The notes under the pieces were generated by a model that did not search any database, had not been told where the DNA came from, and saw only the letters and a program-made list of their open reading frames with translations. A DNA stretch of 64,000 bases, taken from positions 42,400,685-42,464,684 of the forward strand of contig CM037598.1 of NCBI GenBank assembly GCA_021018995.1, given 5' to 3'. Below, in pieces: positions 52,881 through 63,959 of this stretch (position 1 is the first letter of the stretch; each line of letters begins with the position of its first letter). The position numbers and the translations under genes are program-made. This DNA is from Chloranthus sessilifolius (lineage: Eukaryota > Streptophyta > Magnoliopsida > Chloranthales > Chloranthaceae).

Positions 52881-53368
52881 AAAAAATCCAAAAGAAAAGA
52901 AGGGAGAGAACAGCGAGAGAAAAATAAAGGTTGTTTTTCCCCGTCCTTTGGACCAATCCGCCTGCACACTATAAACATTCTTTTTTCTTTATAGATGGCA
53001 CCCTTAGACCGCGAGTTGGGAAACCTATGTTCACCATTTAACCTGTTTTATACTTTCTTTTATTTATAGGTACCATACTCACAACAAATAAAGGAGGAAT
53101 ACATGAACCTTGGCCATTTCAGCCAATGCACAACCTGGGGGGTCAGTTCACCATTTTCCAAACTCATAGCCCCTCCTATAAAAGAGTACATATCATTATT
53201 ACAGCTTCACACCCATCTAGCCTATTTTTGAAGACAAACATATCACATCCAAAGTGGGAGATAACAAATAGAAAGGAAAATTAAATACATCTGCTCCATG
53301 AATTATCCAAAGACGCCAATCAATCATTTTATTACATTGCTTCCAAAAATACTCAAAAATTGGAATGT
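52881..53368 (-). other. Intergenic stretch between the antisense genes
   Basis: AT-rich, no ORF of note; probably the 3' UTR of the PMD-like gene. Confidence 0.4.
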
Positions 53369-55753
53369 TCAGAAAAGGAAAAACAAAAGCTGCTCCAAGT
53401 CTTCAAGAGTTCCCTCCTCCATCAGCGCAAAGTCCTCTGATACGTCTGGACATCCCCCACCCGTGACCATGCCTGAGACAACCAACTAAGTAGTGAATGC
53501 GACTCCTCCTCATGAGCGCGCTGAAAGCATCACACCAGAAAGATTAGTTAAAGGAAAGCATATGGCAACAAAGAAACAGATAGAGCAAACCAACATCATA
53601 CTTACCACTTCAACTCCTTGAAGGTCAGCGATACGACGGTAATACTCCACCTGCTGAACAACTAACTCATATACCTGGAAGGGGGGAAGGGAGAAGTTAC
53701 CAGTGCAGAAGAAGAGATAAGAGCAAGCATGTCCCAAAAAAATAAAAAAAAATTGGGAAAAGAACTCACCCCTGGGATCAATTCGAGGGGAGGTACTCTC
53801 ATCGCCTCGGTAGAGAGGCAAGCACGCTCAGTCATGTCGGCACCCAAATCTAAGAGGAACCTAATGTCAAGATGCTTAAAAGTCCCCTAAGTCCATGTAG
53901 TAGATGTCCGTGAGGGCCTCGCACCGGAAGTCACTGAGGGTCCGACAACTGGCACATCTGAAGGACTCGAATCTACTCCCACACCAGGATCCACTCTCGC
54001 CTCGAACAAAGGAGATGAAGAAATTCAGTCAGTAAAGCAGAAACATGGTAGTCGAAAAACAAACCCACAATCAAGGGAAAGAAAGAAAAAGGTACTTGGG
54101 ATTGTGGACCTCTGAACCCTAAAAAATTGGCACTAGGCACAAAACGTGGGACGATGGACTAATAGGGGAGAGATTCATACAACAATTGATACCCCCCATG
54201 CTCAAAAAGACCATCAGTAGGAATCCCATGTCGTAGGAGCCTTCCTGTAAGCTCCTCGACCATACCCTTTAGTGCCATAATGTCCTTAGGAAGACCGAAT
54301 GACACGGTGAAGTAATCTCGACACTGATGCACTACCCTCTCCCCCAAATAGTAGGTTCAGACCCAAGAATCATAGAAGAAGACGACGCAACGATTGATAA
54401 ATAGTCATGATTGGCCAATTGCGGCGCGGTCTAAGAAGGGAGAACCAACATAAAGATCAAATACAATCTGCCCATGAAAGGAGAATCCCATTAGTCAAGC
54501 AATACAATCAAGAGTCAATAATTTAACCAATGAAGGGAGGGGGGTGTTAAACCTGCTCTGGAATCATCAAATTGAATTGGGACCTCAGACCCAGTTCTAA
54601 ATGCTTGATCCTTATGCCAGCAACTCATAAGAGGTTACGTGTACTCATCAGAAAAGAGGAGGGCGCAGCCAGGTTGAAAGTGCAAATACCCCTAAACTTG
54701 AAAAGATGGACAATTAAGAAAATATGTCAAATCAAAGATAAAAAGTGCCAGAAATGATGAACCAAGAGGGACGATAGAGCAATACCAACGGGTACCACAA
54801 TCACAGGCCAAAAGCCAAGGATAGAAGCAACCTCCCAAACTGAACCTTTAGTCAAGCTGTCCATCAGCACCACATACCTGACTCCGCCCCAATCGAAATG
54901 GTGCATCCTCCTAGTTCTCCATCAAGAAGAGGAGGGACAGTGCGACACGACCACCACTGGCATTGGCAAGGATCATTTTGCCCAGAACAAAAAGAAGCAC
55001 GATGCGAGCAAGCTTCAGGGCGCTCTCAGGCTCGACGACAATATCCATATCAGGCTGGTCCAGATCAACCAACTCATCGGCCTCGAACAGATCTGCCAAC
55101 TAAGACAACTTGAACTCGGAGCCAATCATATGGTTGGAGGGGGGTAGTCCCCAATAAATTGGATCACCTCTTCATGTTCAGGAATGCGAGGACAGACCAC
55201 TGGTACCCCTCCCATCCCAATCCCCGTGATCATGGACCAATCAACAGGAGTGATGGTCATCTTAGCCATTGACATGCAGAAGATCATCGTCTCGGGACAT
55301 AGCCTCTCCACCAAGGCCTTCACGTAGGCCGAATCACCCCTCATAGCAGGGCAAGATAAGAAGTCCCCAAAGCCGGCCTGAGCTAGAAGGAACCTCACGA
55401 CATGAGGGATATGGATGTAAAAGTGCTGGAGGTCAAACTAGCCTCGATGGAACATGACCAGAGGCAAGGACTGCATCAAAAGAACGAGGAATGTCAGATC
55501 CTAGAACAAAGAAGCACGAACAAAAGGAAGCAACCAAGGAATATAGTTTTTTACTTGGTTGGTAATCCTAAAGTTGGAAATGTGGGTGTACTTCTGATGG
55601 AGAGACCCACTGTGGGCTGCCTCGCCCTGCATCTTGTACCAACAACGAGGGGAGCGCTGCACTTGAATGAGGTGCTCACCCCTTATACCAAAGATCATGT
55701 CAGGGCTACCCTCCCGGTCTTGGTCCTCCTCACTTGAGTGACCACGTGGCATC
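53369..55753 (-). pseudogene. Antisense plant-mobile-domain (PMD)-like gene of element D
   Basis: From ATG 55752 (minus): MPRGHSSEEDQDREGSPDMI, IRGEHLIQVQRSPRCWYKMQ, GEAAHSGSLHQKYTHISNFR; donor GTAAAA near 55555; next exon MFHRG, FDLQHFYIHIPHVVRFLLAQ, AMRGDSAYVKALVERLCPET, MAKMTITPVDWSMITGIGMG, QPDMDIVVEPESALKLARIV, LLFVLGKMILANASGGRVAL; then HFDWGGVRYVVLMDSLTKGS and WEVASILGFWPVIV; later exons WERVVHQCRDYFTVSFGLPK and SEDFALMEEGTLEDLEQLLF with a TGA at 53369. This follows the PMD scheme (ALVERW.PET / MTIT..DV..L.GL / YL....LF.D.SG). A 5' UTR intron (56456-55754) ends TTTTCAG directly before the ATG. A few stops (for example in HRG*FDL) suggest recent decay. Confidence 0.7.
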
Positions 55754-56156
55754 CTGAAAAGAGATATACAAATGGTAAGCATTAGGAGATGATAAGCAAA
55801 AGGAAATCAAGTGCTTTATTAGAAACACCGGACCAAAGGAAGGTAAATATGCCTCATTCCTTCAAAAATTTTGAAAAAATCAAAGGACACGTTCAGTCAT
55901 TTAATGTCAACAAAAAACAAAAGGAGGACACGTCCCCCCCCTCCCATTTCAAAAAAATAAATACAGCCCACACATACATGTTCATATTAAATTCAAAAAG
56001 GGGGGAGGGGTGTCAAATGGTAGTTTTAGAAACAGCCCCGCTTTTTTTTGGTCACGAGGAAGGCATTCAAATTTCAAATTCCAAAGTAAAAATATCCACA
56101 CATTTCCTTGACCAAAATCCTCATTAAAAGCGTGCATACATAGGATCTTACATTCA

Positions 56157-56206
<50 letters not shown>

Positions 56207-56666
56207 TAAAAGATATCATTTTTGGAAAAATCCCTACTTACACCAATGAATCAAATCAAGAAAATAAAAAATAGGCACAAATTGATCAAGGTTTCACCAA
56301 AATCTATGCAAGTATACATACAAATTAATCAAATGGATTAGAAATAGTTACATTTCTGCAAGAAAAACCATCATTATATCACCTATAGACTAAAATCCTA
56401 ATTACATTGGGGAAAAAGCAAGAAATTCAAGAAAAAAGGGATTTTAAAATGGTTACCTTGGTTGAAAAATAAAACCCTAGATCCCATGTGGAATACGCGA
56501 TTGATCAAAATGTCAACATTGGCGTGTTGTCAAGGTTTGAATCAAATCAATGGAACAAAAGAAAGGGCTCTTATTTCGGTTTGGAGAGTGGGAGGAAGAA
56601 GAATTTTGAAAAACAGCCTTTTTTTGGGTCTCGGTTCGTACCCGCCATTTTAAACCACAAAGTGGC
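55754..56666 (-). promoter_or_regulatory. Leader, 5' UTR intron and promoter region of the antisense PMD-like gene
   Basis: On the minus strand: array (56860-56667), CACTTTGTGGTTTAAAATGG, the leader with CTAGGGTTTTATTTTTCAAC, donor CAAGGTAACC at 56456 and acceptor TTTTCAG at 55754. An (AAT)n microsatellite lies in the intron (56157-56204). Confidence 0.55.
56157..56204. repeat. (AAT)n microsatellite
   Basis: About 15 trinucleotide units inside the predicted intron. Confidence 0.9.
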
Positions 56667-56860
56667 CTAGCGTGTATAATATTCACGTTAGGCTTATTTT
56701 TCCCAGATTTGGCCTAGCATGTATAATATACATGCTAAGCATATTTTTCCTGAAATTGGCCTAGCACGTATGATATACGCACAAGGCTTACGTTTCCTCC
56801 AAGCGGTTGTTCTTTTCACCTAGGTTAAGCCTAGCAGGCATGTTGTGCACGCCAGATGTT
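56667..56860. repeat. TAGCGTGTATA palindrome array at the antisense PMD promoter
   Basis: Four copies: CCTAGCGTGTATAATATTCA near 56667, CCTAGCATGTATAATATACA near 56712, CCTAGCACGTATGATATACG near 56760 and CCTAGCAGGCATGTTGTGCA near 56829. The first three are 45-48 bp apart. Ends about 200 bp upstream (minus strand) of the predicted donor. Confidence 0.85.
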
Positions 56861-57564
56861 GGACTCTCGTATATATATAATAATATATAAACCCAAAAAA
56901 AATAAAAAATATGTAAAAATATATAAAGATAAAAAAATCACAAAGAAAAGAAAAAAAAAAGAAAGAAAAATGGTGATAAGTAGCTGTCATAAAAGTGGCA
57001 CACACTCCCATGCGATATCAATATTCGCTCTGCTCGGATAGTTTTGCTAAATTATTTCTGAGATCGATGAGTTCGCTGAAACATCTTGAACCCTACTTCA
57101 CGTAGGGGCACCCGTGGCCGATCAAATGGGGCAATCAATGCCTCATGAGTTGTGGCACAGACTGTGGATCTTCGCGTCATTGCTTTACGCTAATCTTTAA
57201 GTGTGGGTCAATCAGCCTCCCACTCACGAGGCAGCCTTGTTCGAAATGAATCTAAAATATTGTGCATTTTGAAATACACCATCACATTTTTTCTCAGTAA
57301 TGTCGCTAAGTGCATGGGGACCGGTAGCCTTGAGGAACAGACGTTTTCCAAAGTGTTGGGCTTCTGCAACTCACGAGTGATGCATGTTTTCCCAAGTGTT
57401 AGTGGCTTATGTCACTTTCCATTTAGTTATTTTTCTATTATATTATTGATGTTTGAGGTTCTCTTTGAATACAATAGACAAGTGAGTGGTGCCTTGGTCC
57501 TCTTCGGATGTCTCTTTCTTTAGCATGCGATCACTACTGATCGGATACTAAAGAGGAGCGTCTG
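56861..57564 (+). other. 3' internal region of element D and PPT
   Basis: No gene recognised. TACTAAAGAGGAGCG just before 57565 is the likely polypurine tract. A (TA)-rich stretch lies at 56870-56890. Confidence 0.5.
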
Positions 57565-58924
57565 TAGACACCACAATTTGGCCCAATGCCCAATCAACAC
57601 ATACTTTGAGCAAGGTGTACCCCAAAACTTTTGAAAGCATCTCCCAAACCTTTATGAATCAACCCTAGCCTTCCCCGACCCATTAGAAACCCTCCGGGGA
57701 CCGGTTCGAATCCTCCTAAGCAGTGGATAGAAAGAGGATTTTCAAAGCTTACATAGACATATGTGGGAGCTAAGGCCTATACCAGTAGAATGATGATGCT
57801 CCCAGCTTTCCAACGAGCTCAGAATCGCCTCAATCCGAGTCGTATATAATAAATTATGGAAAATTGAAAATGGTGAAGAAATGTATGAAATTACACTAGC
57901 GTGTATATTATACATGCTAGGCCAATTTTTGATCACGCTAGGAAAAATTGGCTACTTCCTCGAGAATTGAGCTCCAGAGCAGGCCGCAGACTTCCCTAAT
58001 TTCTAAGGGAACATTGTTCCCAAGCCTAGCATGTATAATATACACGTTAAGCTTAGGAATAGTGTTTTTTGGGAAAATGTCTAGATTTCGAATTTGGGTT
58101 TGACTTGTTCACCACCCCAAAGTCCGGGGTGGGTTTCTTTAGGACTGTTACACCCCCATTAGTTCTATTTACAACTCTTTAGTCATTTAAAGACCCACCC
58201 AATCATCTACCATTAAACCCATTTCCCACCTATCAAAGCTCCCAAAAACCTAGAAATCCTTGAATCCCTATTACCTAATTGCTAACCCAATTAGCCCTTT
58301 AACCCTTCACTAATACCATCCAACTCTATAAATAGAGTCTCCCCCCCCCTCCCCCCCCCCTTGCTTAAGGGATTGAAAAATTTCCAAAAGATAGAAAATC
58401 CTAGAGAATTCCCTCTTGCCTTTTGAGCACTAAACCTCAAAAATTCTAGAACTGAGTTCACCCTTCTAGATCCCATTTTCCATTACCAAACCCTTAGATT
58501 TGGCTAGAACTAGGCCTTAGCTTTCTTCTCCTACCTTCTAGCTTCCAACCCTTAGAGGTTCAAACCCATTCTTCAACCCATTTGCTATCGGAAGTTCACT
58601 GGAAGTGCATTAATGCGAAGGTCCATAGAGGTGCTACATGGACCCGAGAGCTCCGACTCTCCCATCTATTTCTCTACCTTCTTTTGTTTTCCTTCCATCC
58701 TAGAATTTAAGTCATTACGCTGCCAAAATTTTGGTGATTGTGAGGGGCTCAAATAGGATCGTAGTGCCTTCAGGCAAGGAGGTGTGTCGTTCTTTATTTT
58801 TATACTTCGGTGGTTACGTATTGATTTTTGAGGTATCCTAGGTCATAAAAAGCTCCGGATGGCAACTTCATTCTTTAGAGAGTGTGCATCGTCGCAACGG
58901 ACCCGCAAAGTCCACGGTTGCACA
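57565..58924 (+). repeat. 3' LTR of element D (1360 bp)
   Basis: Starts TGTAGACACCACAATTTGGC, a typical Tat LTR start; ends AAGTCCACGGTTGCACA. Palindromes at about 57897-57922 and 58021-58052; TATA at 58324; a C-run (58338-58362). Shorter than the 5' copy near its start. Confidence 0.8.
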
Positions 58925-59600
58925 GGCTTCAAATATGGGTTCTAGAGGTAAATTGTCAGGGATTTTAGCTTTTTGGCTCAGACTAATCAAAAGATGACAT
59001 CCTCTAAAACTAATCACTTGTAATGATGCCATGTTGTGTCAACACTTATAATAAACAGTTCTAGAAAAATTGATAACACAATTGTAGTCTTGGGTTCAAA
59101 TAGAAAATATGATATTTTAGTTAAAACAGTTAAGAAGTTCAAGGAAACTTGGAAATATATAAGCATTACAGTCTCTCTCAATGAAAGGATTAGGCCCCAA
59201 AAGATCACAGGATAAATTATTTCTGAAACTATATTCTAAATTTTGCAATTCAAAGCAATAAATAGTTTCAAAGACTCAGTTTTGATACAAGTGTGCAAAT
59301 GGACAAAACATGAATATTAACTGCATCCTATAGGTGATTTCGAATTTGTTTTAGGATGACGGTGCTATGTTTGGAATAAAATTTTATCTAAAATTTACTC
59401 ACATAAAATGGTTAACTAAAAACAAACCTAAATACAGAAATAAGCACTAAAACAAAACATAACAAAAAGAAATTTGATTTATACACAAAAATTTGTACAA
59501 TGTAAGGGAAAAGGACTACACAAAAAATAATGTAAAGACATCCTAACTAACTACAGGTGCATATCTAGACATTCTAATTATCTGCTGGCTCAGTCTTGAC
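58925..59600 (-). other. 3' untranslated region of element C
   Basis: Starts (minus) with GTAGTTAGTTAGGATG as in A after its ORF (GTAGTTAGTTAGATT), then diverges. The PPT-like motif found in A, B, E and H is not seen here. Confidence 0.5.
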
Positions 59601-62600
59601 TTAGGGTCCTTTTCCTTTTTCTTTCTCTTTCTCCATAGTAGCAGCAATTGTACTAGTAGGAGGGGTGGTCTCAGCTGCCTGTGTAGGATCTCTGTCAGTT
59701 AGTTCAGCACCACTTCTTTCAAAAATTTCTACCTTCTTTTCAGTAAGCATAGTTCTAGTTTCATAGAGTTCCCTGGTGGCCTTTACGACCACTTTGAAGG
59801 CAGCTAACCTTTTTTCTAGACCATCTGCTCTCAGCTTCTCAGTTGCTATAGTATGCTTTTCTGCTTCATATTGAATCAAGATTCTACCCCACCCTTTTAA
59901 TATATCCAACAGTTGAACTCTGTGATCCAACTCCATGCGACTAATTTTTTCTTCATAGGGCTGCCTGATGGAGGTTCTAATGGTAGCTTTGCCTTTAATG
60001 ATATCCTTTTTCAAGTATGTGTTCTTTTGTATGACATGGAGGAGAGTGGAGTATGGAGGTATGAAAAAGGTTGAGGCAGGTAGAATGGATTGCTCATGAC
60101 TGAAGGAAGGGCCAGCCAGCAAGGGAGAGGGGATGGATGATGGCATCGGTGGGATGGAAGTAGATGGAATGAGTTGAGGGAATTCCAATTCAGGCTCAGG
60201 TTGGGGTTCTATTTGTGTTGGTGTTGAGGAGGTTGGTAGTAAGTCCTCCACATCTGTTGCAGCATCAGAGGTTGCTGCAACAGGTGGGATATCAGGTAGG
60301 GGAATAATGGGCAACTGGATAGGGTCAGGTTCAGTTCTAGTTCAGGGTCAGTTTGTGTGAAGGCATTGGTAAATATAGTTGGAGGGAATTCTGGGATAGT
60401 TGTAATGTGTGTAATAGCAGGTGTGGTGACAGCTGAGGTTATGGGTTAGGGAGAAAGAGGTGGAGTAGGTAAATGGGTTAGTGGAGGGATAGGCTGCTGT
60501 TGTGATGTTTGGGTTAAAAGTGACAAGGTGACTTGGATGGCTTGTAAGATGGTTTAGATTGAGGCCTGGTTTTGGAGGGTGGAGGTCATGGCTTGAAGGT
60601 TGGCCACAATGGATGATGGGGTTTGAGAGTTGGGCAACACTTGGGCTTGAAGGGAGAGCAATAGGTTGAAGATTTGGGATAGGAAATCAGGGGTGATGGG
60701 TGGAAGTGGTTGAAATGGGGAAGTGGGTGCATGAGTGAAGGCAGTTGGCTGTGGTGATGGAGGTGGAGGGGCAAATGGATGGGGGTGTGGTGAATCTGGA
60801 GGAGGGGTGAAATGAGAAGGGTGACAGGAGTTTGGGAGAGGGGTAAACTCATAGTTGATGTCCCTTATGATAGAGGACATCATGGCTGAATATCCCTCTT
60901 CTGAAAAAGGGTTTTGGTCATGGGTAGGTGAAAATGGGATGGATTGGCCTAAAGGCTCACAGGTAATAGTTTCAAAAGGTGTGGAGGTTTCAATGGGATG
61001 AGAGGGGATAACTGGTGAGATGTGAGGGATTTCAAGGGTGTGAGGCTCTGGGTCAGAGGCTTGGGCTGTTGAGGGTGGTGGCAGGTCAATGGTTGGGTCT
61101 GGGATAGTTGTGGTTTCAAGAATTAGGATGGATTGGGAGATATAGGCGGGTTGGGGCTCCTTGTGGACTTTGGTTAATATGCTTTTCTTTTTATAGGTGG
61201 TTTGCATAGGTGAGCATGTTGGAGGTACTGGTATGGTTTCATCAAATGTGGTATGGATGGATGGGCTTGGTGTGGCTTATGTGATCGGTGGGGGTACAGT
61301 TAAGGTAGCAGTAGGTTTGGTGGCTGTGATAGTTGATAGAATTGGCTGGGGTGAGGGTAATGGGACTATGGGAGGTTGTGAAGCCGAGGTTAAGGGAGTA
61401 GTGACTGGCATGGAAGTTGAAGGGGTGGCTGGTGAGGTAATGGCTTTAGATGTGGAGGTGGTGCTGGCTGGCACACTTGAATGGGCTGCCAGATATAGGG
61501 CAGCAGAGCTTGCAGCCACAGAGGCAGTAACAGGAGCACATCAACAGTTGCTTCTTGAATTATAGGGGCTGCCAGAGCTAAAAAATCTGCCTTCTTCTTC
61601 CTCTTCTCAATTAGAGTACCACTGATCCCCCATTGTTTCTTTCCATATTTTCTGAGGGCCAAGGTGATGGTCTTCTCATCCATTTGAAATTGGTACCCCC
61701 CAACTTCCGTAAAGCTGTAATGAGCCTGCACTAGGGAATTGAGTGGGGCTTCTTCTTGGTCTTCACCTTTTCGTGAATATCTTTTATCCCCTCAAAGATC
61801 AACTTGGCCGCTTCCAAGTAGTGAATCATGTGGAATGAGTAAAGTGCACCCGCAATAGGAGACCTCCTCTCCTGCTCATGGCCATAGCAATACACATTCT
61901 TCCTCAACACCCCATCCATAAATCTAAGGTTTGTGTGCAGATCTTCTTCCTAATTGAAACTCCTGAAGCTGTGACCCCTCCAGTCAGCTCCTTGGCTATC
62001 TCTGGGATGGTGGCTATTAAAGGGGGACCCAAGCCACATTTAGGGATATACTTGGCTGGTATGCTAAGTATTTTTGCTATTGCAGCTTGATTGAAAAGCA
62101 TTTCAAATTTGTTAATCAACACTAGCAATGTTGGATTCCCATCATCCCCAGTCTTTATTATGATATTCTGATAAAACATCTGCACTAGTCTAGGGAAGAC
62201 TAGCTGCAGTGGGGGCCTCAATAAGGGCAGTAGAGTTGCCTTGGTTATGTACTCAATGGAGGCTGATGTCTCTGGTGTCTCCTCAAAATAAACTTTATCA
62301 AAAATTGTTTCAGCCTCCAGCTTAATGGCAGCCACCCACTCAGAGGGGGTTCTAAGGTATTTAGTATCCTCCTCCTTTCCAACTGCAACCTCAGGGACCT
62401 CTTGGGCCACTTCCTTGCCCTTTTTCTATTTCTTCTTGGATTTTTCAGGGTTTTTGGTCGGTGGGTGCTCTCTGGCCCTTTTCTTGGGGGAAGCTTTCTT
62501 CTTAGCACCTTAGGCACCAGTGGCCACAGCCTTGCCCTTCTTCACTGGGGCTGCCTTCTTCTCATTTTGTTCAATTTGGGGCTCCGCAGTGGGTGCAGTT

Positions 62601-62728
62601 ACCACAGAGGTCCCCACAATGGAGGTCTCTACAATCCTTACTAATTTTTGAGTTGCCCCAGGGGTTCCAGTGTGTGGAGGGTTGAGCATGGCAGCCACTG
62701 TGTCAAAAAATTTCGAACCCGTGGCCAT
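59601..62728 (-). pseudogene. Element C accessory protein (Transposase_32-like), broken
   Basis: Start MATGSKFFDTVAAMLNPPHT at 62728; basic NLS-like region AKKKASPKKRAREHPPTKNP and EKSKKK; domain ATLLPLLRPPLQLVFPRLVQ, YIPKCGLGPPLIATIPEIAK, MDGVLRKNVYCYGHEQERRS, AKLIFEGIKDIHEKVK and KKQWGISGTLIEKRKKK; a Pro/Ser/Thr-rich linker (about 61520-60560); a coiled-coil-like C-terminus (EAEKHTIATEKLRADGLEKR) ending EKEKEKGKGP at 59601. Stops at about 62513 and 62426 and frame changes near 61960, 61730, 61500 and 60300-60550. Closest relative here is A. The coiled coil would allow dimers, which would suit palindromic sites, but DNA binding is only inferred. Confidence 0.72.
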
Positions 62729-63116
62729 GGCTACTCAACTTCTCCAAATTAGGGCTTACAACTCTCAGATTATGCAATGCACACTTCACGAATGATATTG
62801 CACCCAAAGTCTTCCCTTCTTAACTCTAACTTATTATTCAAACAAAGCAACAAAGAGAGAGCAAGAGATCTTACCAATTTGCAGCTAGGGTTCCACTTCA
62901 AATGTTGCACAACGGTTCGAATACCCCCAAACCTAGGTCAAAGTGATCAGGAGGTGATGGGGAGTAAACTGGTAGGAGGAAACTTTCTAAGGTGGAGTGG
63001 ATTAGGTTGTAGGGAAGAGAGAAGGGAGAGAGAAGCTCAGTTTTGCTCAGAGGAGGCTAGGGCAAAGAGAGATATAATGGAGAGAATGGAGAAATCACAG
63101 GGTTTATAAGGCTGAT
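62729..63116 (-). promoter_or_regulatory. Putative promoter and leader of the C accessory ORF
   Basis: On the minus strand GATCAGCCTTATAAACCCTG is TATA-like, followed by a CTCTCTTTGCCCTAG leader and a donor (TTGGTAAGATC) at 62874. GTGTGCATTGCATAATCTGA before the ATG is conserved with A. Confidence 0.5.
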
Positions 63117-63515
63117 CTCGTGCCTCGCGCGGCTGTCTCTAGGTTCTCACGAAGTAGATTTCTTATGCACTTAACATCCAACCTCATGAGAAGTATTGTC
63201 GTGAAGAAGAACAGAGCCTCGCGAGGACAGAATTAGAGGCTCTATGTGCCTCGCGAGGTCATTCATGAGTGAATCTGGCCTTAACGCGAGGCGCCTTACA
63301 TCCTCACTAGAGTAGCAAGCTTAAAATCTGAGTCTCAGGCACCTCGCGAGGTAGAAAATCTGTGAATTATGTTCTTCGCAGAGTTCCATATTGCTGCCAA
63401 GCTAGAGCCTCACAAGGCTCACTATCAGCCTTCAGCAAGTGCCTTTTGCTCGCGAAGCTCTCGCGCGATACAAAATTTTCATCAGAACTTTGTGAGAAAG
63501 CTTCAAGTGGCTCGC
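63117..63515. repeat. Internal CTCGCGAG array of element C
   Basis: Copies include GCCTCGCGCG near 63123, GCCTCGCGAGGAC near 63221, GCCTCGCGAGGTC near 63249, ACCTCGCGAGGT near 63341, TTGCTCGCGAAG near 63446, CTCTCGCGCG near 63461 and GCTCGCGAGTG near 63512. The position relative to the accessory ORF is the same as in A. Confidence 0.87.
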
Positions 63516-63959
63516 GAGTGTGTAATTCCTGCCATTTAGCCTTGCATGAAAACAAAATTTTAATCCTTTGTCTCAGTGCTGCACATTGGCCAATGCATCC
63601 ATACTGTTATACACCTATCCATTGTGCATCAATACCAAATCCTTCACATGTACTCTATTTCATCATTATCATTGTGTGCCCATTATCAACATCTATACAT
63701 CAAAAATATAGAATTCTAAAGATAGACTTTCAGATCAAATTAATGACATTTATTATGAGAGCACCTCAACCATCAACAAAAAACATGGACATCAAATTCC
63801 GATGATAAATATGCACATGTACTCAAAATAGAATAGAATAAAACAAAATCAAACACAAGCAAATCCTCATCACCCTAAAAGCGGTAATTGAAAATTTTCT
63901 AAACAACACAAAGCAAGAAGACACATTCAACACATATGGTACACATTTTTACAAAGCTA
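63516..63959 (-). other. Spacer of element C
   Basis: CATTGGCCAATGCATCCATA and CATTGTGCATCA align in inverse with A at 38230-38280. No gene. Confidence 0.55.

Larger units (their letters stand above)
50160..58924 (+). mobile_element. Tat-like non-autonomous retrotransposon D with two antisense genes
   Basis: 5' LTR (to 51655), a primer-site region (from 51656, GATAGAGACTCTGCTGAGG, resembling the GACTCTGCTGGGGA primer site of Tat elements), internal DNA of about 5.9 kb, a purine-rich TAAAGAGGAGCG, and the 3' LTR (57565-58924). No sense gag, RT or integrase found. The internal region is occupied by two minus-strand genes, each preceded by a palindrome array of the type also found in the LTRs. 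Extra and antisense ORFs are known in the Tat lineage. The left edge and target duplication are unresolved. Confidence 0.72.

Noticed and set aside
57203-57523. 106-codon ORF before the D 3' LTR
   Set aside because: No recognisable domain and located in the non-coding 3' internal region just before the PPT.
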